This document shows positions 1-6,281 of a stretch of DNA of 8,354 bases, one piece after another (positions within the stretch are counted from its first letter, which is position 1; every line of letters starts with the position of its first letter). Both the position numbers and the translations under genes were made by a program. Origin of the DNA: Desulfobulbaceae bacterium (GTDB lineage: Bacteria; Desulfobacterota; Desulfobulbia; Desulfobulbales; DAOVSZ01); NCBI GenBank assembly GCA_030627725.1, contig DAOVSZ010000102.1:1-8354 (forward strand), read 5' to 3'. The notes under the pieces were generated by a model. The model had not been told where the DNA came from. It did no database searches and saw only the letters and a program-made list of their open reading frames with translations.

Positions 1-1733
1 CCGCCGATAGTCTTGCCGCCCTTGGTGCCTGCCGCTTTTTTTATGGTGATTCTACCGCCGGCACGGACCGTGCCGTTATAGATATAGCTTCCCACGGTAA
101 TATCTCCCTTGACAACCACCTCTGCGTCCTGAATAAACTCCACCTGAAGATTTCCAAGGACGATCACCTTGGTCCCTTCTCCAATAATTCCCTTGCCGAC
201 CATAAGATCACCGTCGACAAAGACCTGTGCGCCGGATTCGACGGTTTCGTTGATAATCGTATTCCCGCCCGCCTTGATAGCAAAGGAAGGTTTTACCGAA
301 CCGCCGACACGTAGCCCTGTCTTGACCTCGATATTGCCGGTCGTATAGTCCACATCCCCTTCAACCCCAAAGGAATCGGTAACCGCGACATAATCATTGG
401 TGTAGCTGACATTCCCGTCAATCTTGGCGTAATATTCAATAACGCCGTCTTCCAGTTTTTTCTCCAACACCCCTTCGTTTGTGCTGATAATCCTGTCCAT
501 GCCGTTCGGGGCCTTGACCTCCTTGCCGAACACGGTTTTTCCTGGGGTCCCCCGGGTGGGTTTGATCTTTTTGCCGAGCAGGGTATCTTTTGTAACGCTG
601 TTAACAAGATTCCGCTCCCGCATATCCATGGAATCGTCTTCCCGCAGCGTTCCCGCCCTGATTTCCGTATCAATATAAAACTCAAATTCTGCATCCCTTC
701 CAGGTATGGGTTTGATGCCGCGCGCAATCTTGATCGCACATGGCAATTCTTTGCCTGCCTTAAAAAAAGCGGACATCTTTTCAATATCCGACACCATGAC
801 GGAGAAAGACTTTACCTCTATATCCGTCAACAGCTTCTGAATATTCTCCGGGTATGGAAAGCAGAAATCTCCGGCCTGTTTATAGTTGATATAATACACC
901 GCCATCTGGCTGGAGGGGATCCATATCGGCGGCAAAACGGAAATCTTCTTCGTATCAATGACCAGATATCCGAAGATCTCCGCGGAATAGGCGCCATCCG
1001 CTTCATCAAACTCTACGTTTTCGCCGGGTTCCGGCGCTGTAAGGACTTCGCCTTCCGGTTTGCCGTAGACATTATAGCCCTGCACACTACGGACATCGCC
1101 TGTGAGCCTTGCAAGCACCTCATAGGGCGCGACCGCCTTGACCCGCAGATCAAGTTTCTTGATCTCATCCAGAGAGCTGGAGCGCAGACTCTCCTTCACC
1201 TCGTCGAAAAAGAGAGGCACATCACCGGCCATCCAGACATATTTTTCTCCGCCCGGATCTTTTTTTCTGGTAAAAAAGGAAAAGGAAATCAAATCATCGA
1301 GCGCCGGCAGACTCCCGCGGGCCACCACGAGTTCGCCCTGCCAGCCGCCGGCCGTCTGCAGTAATTCAATTGCCCGGGCCAATGCCTCCGGATCGATTCC
1401 AGAGACTACCCCGCCCTTTTGGAGCTCTTCTTCTATCTCCTCCAGTTCATACGATCGACAGTTTTCAGCCAGGAGCGACGCGACCATCCGGTCATCCGAC
1501 ACCACGAGATTCAACGCCCGGGCAACACGGGGCACAGCCTTCTCCTTCTCTTCCTCGGGAAACCGTTCGACTTCCGGCTCGCCCTCATCAAGAAAGGTAT
1601 CCAGCGTATCCAACTGGTCTTCGGAAAGCACCTCTTCAGCTGACAACTCCTCAGGGATCTTGTCCTTCAGGGCATCAAGAAAGACATCATCAAGGGAATC
1701 AGCCGATTTTTTCTTAGATGATGATTTTTTCAT
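1..1733 (-). CDS. FapA/DUF342 family protein, C-terminus cut by the left edge
   Basis: 577 complete codons are visible. The protein starts with a Lys/Ser-rich and then acidic tail (about residues 1-65), with no signal peptide or membrane segment, so it is probably cytoplasmic. Residues about 395-577 are the classic DUF342/FapA core: PGKTVFGKEV (397-406), KIDGNVS (437-443), then a Gly-rich right-handed beta-helix of short repeats such as EGDVDYTTGNI, KAGGN, VDGDLMVGKGIIG and VRAGG. A FapA_N-type motif, IARGIKPIPGRD, lies at 336-347. A second, diverged copy of the N-terminal module (VVARGSLPALDD at 136-147, YNVYGKPEGE at 220-229) precedes it. The ATG at 1733 is fixed by an in-frame TAA nine bases upstream (one in-frame ATG, Met-Asp, lies just beyond that stop). 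No good Shine-Dalgarno is seen at normal spacing, so translation may depend on the upstream gene, whose stop is 37 bases away. FapA has been tied to polar flagellar function in Vibrio; in delta-proteobacteria the role is unclear. Family members are commonly somewhat longer, so the helix end and C-terminal tail are missing here. Confidence 0.93.
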   Translation of the reverse strand, partial: MKKSSSKKKSADSLDDVFLDALKDKIPEELSAEEVLSEDQLDTLDTFLDEGEPEVERFPEEEKEKAVPRVARALNLVVSDDRMVASLLAENCRSYELEEIEEELQKGGVVSGIDPEALARAIELLQTAGGWQGELVVARGSLPALDDLISFSFFTRKKDPGGEKYVWMAGDVPLFFDEVKESLRSSSLDEIKKLDLRVKAVAPYEVLARLTGDVRSVQGYNVYGKPEGEVLTAPEPGENVEFDEADGAYSAEIFGYLVIDTKKISVLPPIWIPSSQMAVYYINYKQAGDFCFPYPENIQKLLTDIEVKSFSVMVSDIEKMSAFFKAGKELPCAIKIARGIKPIPGRDAEFEFYIDTEIRAGTLREDDSMDMRERNLVNSVTKDTLLGKKIKPTRGTPGKTVFGKEVKAPNGMDRIISTNEGVLEKKLEDGVIEYYAKIDGNVSYTNDYVAVTDSFGVEGDVDYTTGNIEVKTGLRVGGSVKPSFAIKAGGNTIINETVESGAQVFVDGDLMVGKGIIGEGTKVIVLGNLQVEFIQDAEVVVKGDITVGSYIYNGTVRAGGRITIKKAAGTKGGKTIG

Positions 1734-1770
1734 TCGCGATTAATCCATTCCTGCAAACACTGACTAAGCA

Positions 1771-2862
1771 TCACCCTTCATCTGAAAAATCCATCAAAAC
1801 ATCATCCAACACCCCTTCCAGGGAAGGGAGGTCCTGCTTCAGAAGTGAATCACTGACGGCGATGGCCGCCAGCATGCCGAAGCTGTTGATCGTTTGCGCA
1901 TCTGATTTTTTAAAAGGTTTTTCAGAGGCCCAGGCGATCACGATAGCCCCCAGGGAATCGTCTCCCTTCCGGAGCGGAACAAAGAAGAACAAAATTTTCT
2001 CCTTGACCGTCTCCCCAACCCAGACATCTTCCCTTTCGAGCGTAAGCGGCTTCCCGGAGGAGAGAACAGTATGAAGCGACCGGTTGAATACTTCACCCTC
2101 GTCATTATCTTCGGAGAAGTCAAAGAGGGTCGTGCCTTCTGCCATCTCGCTGGTTGTCGCGGCAATCCTGGCCCCTTTTTCAGATTTATCCGCCAGATAC
2201 ACCGCTGCCGCGTCCACCTTGACGACTTCCGTGATCACCTCCAGGACCAGCTGCAGGGTCTCTTCCAGGGGATGAATGGTCAACAGATGCTGCTGTATCC
2301 GGTCGCGGCCCTGCAGCTCCCTGACCTTCTCTTTCAGGACCACGTTCAACTGCCTGTTCTTGTTTAAGGCCTCCTGCAGATCGTGTGTTCTTTCTTTCAC
2401 CTTCTCTTCAAGAGTCGCATTCAGTTCCTCCAAGGCCTTGTTCTTTTCCACCAATTCTGCGGTCAGTTCCCTGTTCTTCTGCACAAGTTCAAAACGATCG
2501 ATGGCGTCCTTGACCGTGAGCTTCAAGTCGTCATCGTTCCACGGTTTCATGATGTACCGGTAGATGCCGCCCCTGTTGACCGCATCGACCGCCGCATTGA
2601 TGTCGGCGTACCCGGTCAACACCATCCTGATGCTTTCAGGCTGCCTCTCCTTGGCCAGGGCCAGGAATTCGGCCCCGTCCATCTCCGGCATCCTCTGGTC
2701 AGACACAATCACGGTCGGCGTCTCGCCGCTGTCGAGCAGGGACAAGGCCTCCTTGCCGCTTTCAGCGGTCAGAATGGCATACTCTTCGTCAAGAAAGAGT
2801 CGCTGCAGGGCTTTCAGGATATTCTTTTCATCATCAACAAAAAGAACCGTATGTTCCGTCAT
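1771..2862 (-). CDS. Response regulator with REC, coiled coil and GAF domains
   Basis: 363 residues, soluble. REC domain at about 5-120 with all key residues: acidic pair D10/D11, phospho-acceptor D55 in SDQRMPEMDG, T83 in LTGYAD, and K106 in MKPWNDDDL. A charged coiled coil follows (about 122-185, with repeated EL-EKN-LEE patterns), then a GAF-like domain (about 195-342: HPLEETLQLVLEVI, DAAAVYLADKS, FFVPLRKGDDSLGAIVIAW). The last 20 residues are an acidic tail. There is no DNA-binding, GGDEF, HD-GYP or kinase domain, so the protein probably receives phosphate and links it to a GAF ligand or partner rather than driving transcription. The REC is close to that of the REC-PAS protein at 4507-5322 (shared SD-RMP-MDG, GYAD, KPWNDDDL), which points to duplication followed by a swap of the C-terminal domain. 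The start is supported by GGAG (2870-2873), seven bases upstream of ATG; the preceding kinase stops 22 bases away. Confidence 0.93.
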   Translation of the reverse strand: MTEHTVLFVDDEKNILKALQRLFLDEEYAILTAESGKEALSLLDSGETPTVIVSDQRMPEMDGAEFLALAKERQPESIRMVLTGYADINAAVDAVNRGGIYRYIMKPWNDDDLKLTVKDAIDRFELVQKNRELTAELVEKNKALEELNATLEEKVKERTHDLQEALNKNRQLNVVLKEKVRELQGRDRIQQHLLTIHPLEETLQLVLEVITEVVKVDAAAVYLADKSEKGARIAATTSEMAEGTTLFDFSEDNDEGEVFNRSLHTVLSSGKPLTLEREDVWVGETVKEKILFFFVPLRKGDDSLGAIVIAWASEKPFKKSDAQTINSFGMLAAIAVSDSLLKQDLPSLEGVLDDVLMDFSDEG

Positions 2863-2884
2863 GGTTTTTCTCCGTTACAAGCGT

Positions 2885-4195
2885 CTATTTTATGCCTGAG
2901 GTCGTTGTTGCGTTTCCGCTGACCGGCAGCCTGACCGTAAATGTCGTTCCCTTGCCCTCTTTACTCTCCAGGGTAAGTTCACCGCCATGCTTTTTCACGA
3001 TGTCATAGGACATGCTCAATCCCAGACCGATCCCATTGCCCACACCCTTGTTGGTAAAGAAGGGTTCAAAAACTCTCTCTCTGATCCGGGCAGGTATGCC
3101 AATGCCGGTATCGGATACAGAGACAAGCACGACATCGCCCTCCTGCCGGGTTTTCAGAGTGATCTCCCCCTGTTTCGGAATGGCATCCGCCGCATTGACC
3201 AGGAGGTTCAGGAACACCAGGTTTATCTGCTGGGTGTTGCAGCGCACCATGGGCAAGTCGCTGAACTCTCTGATAACCCGTGCCTTGTCTTTCAGTTCAT
3301 TCCAGACGATCTTCAGGGCGCTTTCCAGGCTTGCATTGATGTCCGTCTCCTGTATCTTCGCCTCGTCCGTCCGGGAAAAATTCTTCAGGTTCCCCACGAT
3401 TTCCTTGACACGAAGCGCACCTTCAAGCGACTCAGCCAGAAGCTCCACGGCATCCTCCCGGATATAATCAACCTTCATTTTTTTTCGGACCAGATTGAGT
3501 TTTTTCACTTTCGCGAGGGGGGCCGAAGCCTGCAGGGCGTCGGACTGGATGGCGAGAAACTCGACCAGCCTGTCGACATATCTGCCGAGCGTATTGAGAT
3601 TACTGGTAACAAATCCCATGGGATTGTTGATCTCATGGGCCAGGCCCGCGGCAAGCTGCCCGATGGAGGCCATCTTTGCCTGCTGCAGCAGTTGGGACTG
3701 AGTATTCTTCAGCTCGGAATAGGCCTGCTCAAGCTCTCTGTTTTTCGAGGAAAGCGCTTTCCCGGTCTTCTCCAGGTCCCTTTTCTGCCACTCCAGATTG
3801 GCAAGAATCTGCGTGCGTTCAACAGCGTATCGAACAGCGCGGGCTATACACCGTCCATCCGCCTGGCCCTTGACTAGATAGTCCTGGGCCCCGGACTGCA
3901 GCGCCTGAATGGCCAGTTTTTCGTCGTCAACCCCGGTCAAGAGGACAATGGCCGTTTCCTGAGCCAGCGGCGCAATTTTCTCCAGGCCCTCAAGTCCCAG
4001 ACTGTCCGGCAGGTTCATGTCAAGAAGGATGACGTCGTACTCCTTGGTGGAAAGCAGGTCGATACCCTTTGCCAGGCAATCGGCCCAATCTATCTGTAGA
4101 GAACCTTCGGAATAGGTGGGCAAAAGTTCCCTGATATACTGGACCTGGAGTTCGTCATCCTCAATCAGGACGATCTTATAACGTGCTGTACTCAC
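2885..4195 (-). CDS. Soluble hybrid histidine kinase (REC-HisKA-HATPase)
   Basis: 436 residues, no membrane segment. An N-terminal REC domain (about 6-125) has acidic residues E12/D13/D14, acceptor D59 in LLDMNLPDS, T87 and K109. A coiled coil (about 128-172) leads to the dimerisation/phosphoacceptor region, with H187 in GLAHEINNPMGF. The HATPase domain has the N box around N330-N334 (NLLVNAADA), the G1 box DTGIGIP (362-368), the F box EPFFTNK (377-383) and the G2 box GIGLGLS (388-394), so autokinase activity looks intact. Input comes through REC rather than a sensory domain, which suggests control by another kinase, perhaps the membrane kinase at 6282-8207, whose kinase core is clearly related. 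The start is GTG, with a strong GGAGG (4202-4206) six bases upstream. This GTG overlaps the TGA of a dead upstream kinase (GTGA). Confidence 0.95.
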   Translation of the reverse strand: MSTARYKIVLIEDDELQVQYIRELLPTYSEGSLQIDWADCLAKGIDLLSTKEYDVILLDMNLPDSLGLEGLEKIAPLAQETAIVLLTGVDDEKLAIQALQSGAQDYLVKGQADGRCIARAVRYAVERTQILANLEWQKRDLEKTGKALSSKNRELEQAYSELKNTQSQLLQQAKMASIGQLAAGLAHEINNPMGFVTSNLNTLGRYVDRLVEFLAIQSDALQASAPLAKVKKLNLVRKKMKVDYIREDAVELLAESLEGALRVKEIVGNLKNFSRTDEAKIQETDINASLESALKIVWNELKDKARVIREFSDLPMVRCNTQQINLVFLNLLVNAADAIPKQGEITLKTRQEGDVVLVSVSDTGIGIPARIRERVFEPFFTNKGVGNGIGLGLSMSYDIVKKHGGELTLESKEGKGTTFTVRLPVSGNATTTSGIK

Positions 4196-4394
4196 AGGGA
4201 ACCTCCGTGTTGTTCCTCGGGTTTTTCAAAGCCCGGGTCGTGTCTCTCCAGGGGGAGTTTTACAGTAAATGCAGCGCCCTGGTCCGCTTCCGGACCTCTT
4301 GTTCAAGGCGTTTTTCATATCTATGACTTTCCATGAGCAGCCGGCGCCGTTCAAGGGCATTGACCAGATTGATAATGATTTCATTTTTTTCAAA
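4192..4394 (-). pseudogene. Remnant of a second REC-type histidine kinase gene, internally deleted
   Basis: Two coding relics lie in different frames. Frame A (4394-4260, 44 residues to a TAA) starts FEKNEIIINLVNALERRR and continues into EVRKRTRAL. This is what normally follows the conserved Lys-Pro-Phe at the end of a REC domain, running into a coiled coil. Frame B (open from 4302 to the TGA at 4194-4192) reads DQGAAFTVKLPLE, matching the last strand of HATPase domains; the two intact kinases here end GKGTTFTVKLP and GKGTTFTVRLP. Its TGA overlaps the next gene's GTG as GTGA, just as a real operon gene would end. The simplest reading is a REC-HisKA-HATPase gene that lost most of its REC domain and everything from the coiled coil to near the end of the ATPase domain, with an out-of-frame junction near 4275-4300. 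The 112 bases upstream (4395-4506) keep frame A free of stops from just after a TAA near 4495 to the TAA at 4397-4395. I recognise nothing in them; they include a T8 run (plus strand) at 4458-4465. Confidence 0.72.
4202..4206 (-). promoter_or_regulatory. Ribosome binding site deciding the GTG start at 4195
   Basis: GGAGG on the minus strand, six bases before the GTG at 4195-4193. It supports a GTG start placing the REC domain at the very N-terminus (STARYKIVLIEDD). The same bases also encode the Gly-Gly near the end of the degraded upstream kinase frame, as is typical of tightly packed, translationally coupled genes. Confidence 0.75.
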
Positions 4395-4506
4395 TTAAAT
4401 ATCTTTTCCCTGCGGCTTGGCATTATTTTCCATGCCGAGAATATCGGATGGACCGAATTTTTTTTGCAGTTGGTTTTTCTTCTGGCTCCTGTCTTAAGAT
4501 GTCAGA

Positions 4507-5322
4507 TTATGCAGGGACAAAAACCAGGATTGTTCCCGCTTGCTCCTTGTCAGTTGCAAATTTTACTCCCTTGAGCAGATATGATTTCTGAAAAAGGGTT
4601 ATTTTTTCATCAACCTCGACCGTATCCCGTATCCGGTTGACTATATCTATTACTTCCGGTGGAAGCGCCTGCGCCGCGCTGCGCCCGCCCGGAGAGAGAC
4701 CGTCCTTTTTGAACAGACTTTCCGACAACGCATTGCTCAGAACAATCAGGCCGTCCGGGTCCAGACCGATTACCGCCGCCGGCAGGGCATCCATAACATT
4801 ATGGGCAAATTGCATGGCCTTGTTCTGAAACAGGAGGTCCGCGGTCCGTTTTGCGACTTCTTCCTCCAGGTTATTGTTGAGTTCGGTCAGTTCTTCGTTG
4901 GAGGCCATGAGTTTGTCAGACAGATTTTCGTTTTTTCTCCTCAGAAAAAAGACCTCAAGGGCCTTTTTGATGGTAACCCTGAGATCATCATCATTCCATG
5001 GCTTTGGGATAAATTCGTAGATCCGGCCTTCATTAATCGCCGCCACGACAACGGCGGTGTCAGCGTATCCGGACAGGACAATCCTGATGGTTTCCGGCCA
5101 GCCTTCATGGGCCTGCCGTAAAAACTCCACACCGTCCATGCCGGGCATCCGGTAATCCGAGATAATGAGCTGGATTCCCTCCTCCTTTTCAAGTACTTCA
5201 ATCCCTTCACTGCCGCTTTCAGCAGTAAAGATCTCGTAATCATCGTCCATAAAGAGCCGCTTGAGGGCCCGCAGAACGTTGTTTTCGTCATCGACACAGA
5301 GTATTTTTATCTGTTCATCCAT
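4507..5322 (-). CDS. Response regulator with REC, coiled coil and PAS domains
   Basis: 271 residues from the preferred start. REC (about 4-120) has D11/D12, phospho-acceptor D56 in SDYRMPGMDG, S84 in LSGYAD, and K107 in PKPWNDDDL. A coiled coil (about 124-168, NEELTELNNNLEEEVAKRT) leads to a PAS-like domain (about 169-268) with NVMDALPAAVIGLDPDG, then SNALSESLF. The protein stops right at the end of the last PAS strand (TILVFVPA), with no effector domain after it. It is a sister of the REC-GAF protein at 1771-2862. It probably accepts phosphate and senses a small ligand or partner through PAS; this role is inferred. I chose the ATG at 5322 over an in-frame GTG at 5349 because AAAGGG sits seven bases before it, the GTG has no such site, and the shorter form matches the N-terminus of the sister protein. 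The following kinase gene is dead (4192-4394), so a longer ancestral form cannot be excluded. Confidence 0.92.
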   Translation of the reverse strand: MDEQIKILCVDDENNVLRALKRLFMDDDYEIFTAESGSEGIEVLEKEEGIQLIISDYRMPGMDGVEFLRQAHEGWPETIRIVLSGYADTAVVVAAINEGRIYEFIPKPWNDDDLRVTIKKALEVFFLRRKNENLSDKLMASNEELTELNNNLEEEVAKRTADLLFQNKAMQFAHNVMDALPAAVIGLDPDGLIVLSNALSESLFKKDGLSPGGRSAAQALPPEVIDIVNRIRDTVEVDEKITLFQKSYLLKGVKFATDKEQAGTILVFVPA

Positions 5323-5329
5323 GGAAAAA

Positions 5330-5335
5330 CCCTTT
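5330..5335 (-). promoter_or_regulatory. Ribosome binding site deciding the ATG start at 5322
   Basis: AAAGGG on the minus strand, ending seven bases before ATG at 5322-5320. It favours this start over the upstream in-frame GTG at 5349, which lacks a purine-rich site. Confidence 0.55.
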
Positions 5336-5344
5336 GTGTAATTG

Positions 5345-5388
5345 ATCACGGAGCAAGGCTGTTAAAGAAACACTCCGCCCTCTGTGAT
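5345..5388 (-). other. Imperfect inverted repeat in the HDOD to REC-PAS gap
   Basis: In the 83-base gap between two genes, ATCAC (5345-5349) can pair with GTGAT (5384-5388), GGAG (5350-5353) with CTCC (5373-5376), and TGTT (5360-5363) with AACA (5369-5372). This makes a bulged hairpin with a five-base loop. There is no U-tract on the 3' side in the minus direction, so it does not look like an intrinsic terminator. It could be an mRNA processing or stability element that tunes expression of the distal genes, or chance. Confidence 0.3.
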
Positions 5389-5405
5389 GGCTTCATCTTT
5401 GTTGA

Positions 5406-6278
5406 CTATTTTGCAGCCCATGCCGTCAGGATATTGCCGTATTCTTCTTTTATCCGGGCTGACAGGGCAGGGAGATCGTCTTTGCCGGCACCTAAAAATT
5501 TCCACATCTGAGGGGGAATGGCCATGCGCCCGGGATCGGTGCTTTTGCCGAGGGTCAATGCCTTAGCCATCTGGTTGCCTATGCAGAGCGCCCGTATGGT
5601 CTGGGCGGCGTCATGGTCCAGTTTCTTAGGATTCGGGGGCAGGTCGTGGTGGAGGCGGACTCCGGCGATTATGTTTTCCGGGAACTTCCATTCTTTTAAA
5701 AGCAACCCTCCCAGCTTCTGGTGGGTAAAGCCGAACACCTCGTTTTCAGCCGCGTTCTGAGAGATCTTCTGTTCCTTCATGATACCCAAGACCTTTTCCA
5801 TTTCTGTCAGGTGATTGTTGATCAGTATTATTTTGCCGATGTCATGGATGATGCCGAACAGAAAGGCGTCATCGCCTAACCGCTTGTCGGTTTTTTCTAC
5901 AAGAATTTTCGCGGCGACCGCGCACCCGAGGCAGTGGTTCCAGAGACCCTGCACATCGATATTCGTCTTTATGCCCTTCCGGAAGAACAAATAGATCGAG
6001 ATGCTTAAAGCAAGGTTCTTTACCGCATTAAAGCCCAGAATTATGATCGCTTTTTCCACACTGACAACCTGCGAGGACAGGCCGTAGAAGGCCGAGTTGG
6101 CAAGCCTGAGGATTTTGGCTGTCAAGGCTGCGTCTTCAGAGATAATTGCGCCCAGCCGCCTGGCGGTCAGGGACTCCTTCAGTATTTCCGAATTAATCCT
6201 GGCCGCAACCGACGGCAGGGTCGGCATGTCCCCTGTTTTTTCTAAAATTTTCCTGATGTTCATAGTATGACTGGTCAC
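5406..6278 (-). CDS. HDOD-domain signalling protein
   Basis: 290 residues (285 from the alternative start), soluble, essentially one HDOD domain. Hallmarks in order: GDMPTLPSVAARI (16-28), ISEDAALTAKILRLANSAFYG (46-66), a helix VEKAIIILGFNAVKNLAL (74-91), H115 in GLWNHC, H145-D146 in IIHDIGK, H186 in FTHQKLG, and H210-H211 in LHHD. Many HDOD domains have lost HD-phosphohydrolase residues; here most of the metal-ligand-like positions are still His/Asp, except that the usual late Asp position looks like Asn (GNQMAK, N235). HDOD proteins generally act as non-catalytic regulators in signalling, including c-di-GMP and stress circuits; the partner here is unknown. The GTG at 6278 lies three bases after the upstream kinase's TGA and ATG at 6263 is in frame; neither has a Shine-Dalgarno, which suggests translational coupling. 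The ATG form (MNIRKILEK) matches usual HDOD N-termini and could well be the true start. Confidence 0.93.
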   Translation of the reverse strand: MTSHTMNIRKILEKTGDMPTLPSVAARINSEILKESLTARRLGAIISEDAALTAKILRLANSAFYGLSSQVVSVEKAIIILGFNAVKNLALSISIYLFFRKGIKTNIDVQGLWNHCLGCAVAAKILVEKTDKRLGDDAFLFGIIHDIGKIILINNHLTEMEKVLGIMKEQKISQNAAENEVFGFTHQKLGGLLLKEWKFPENIIAGVRLHHDLPPNPKKLDHDAAQTIRALCIGNQMAKALTLGKSTDPGRMAIPPQMWKFLGAGKDDLPALSARIKEEYGNILTAWAAK

Positions 6279-6281
6279 GTA

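Noticed and set aside
1138..1743. Plus-strand frame of 201 codons opposite the FapA N-terminus
   Set aside because: Ser/Arg-rich low-complexity product opposite a clear FapA gene; an antisense shadow.
2987..3877. Long plus-strand reading frame (296 codons) antisense to the REC-kinase gene
   Set aside because: It lies fully inside a kinase with every conserved box on the minus strand, shows no recognisable domain, and follows from codon bias of the real gene.
4208..4232. Short stem CGGG/CCCG that might be a terminator after the dead kinase
   Set aside because: Only four strong pairs, an AT-rich inner region that pairs poorly, and no U-tract in the minus direction; it also sits just before a live gene with a strong ribosome site.
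4226..4423. Minus-strand frame of 65 codons in the same gap
   Set aside because: It is the third frame across the remnant; the kinase similarity lies in the other two frames, not this one.
4269..4574. Plus-strand frame of 101 codons over the kinase remnant
   Set aside because: It runs antisense to the recognisable REC-tail and HATPase relics and the end of the REC-PAS gene; no domain and no clear ribosome site.
5323..5349. Nine-residue N-terminal extension of the REC-PAS protein from a GTG start
   Set aside because: No ribosome site before the GTG, while the ATG at 5322 has AAAGGG at good spacing and matches the sister protein's N-terminus.
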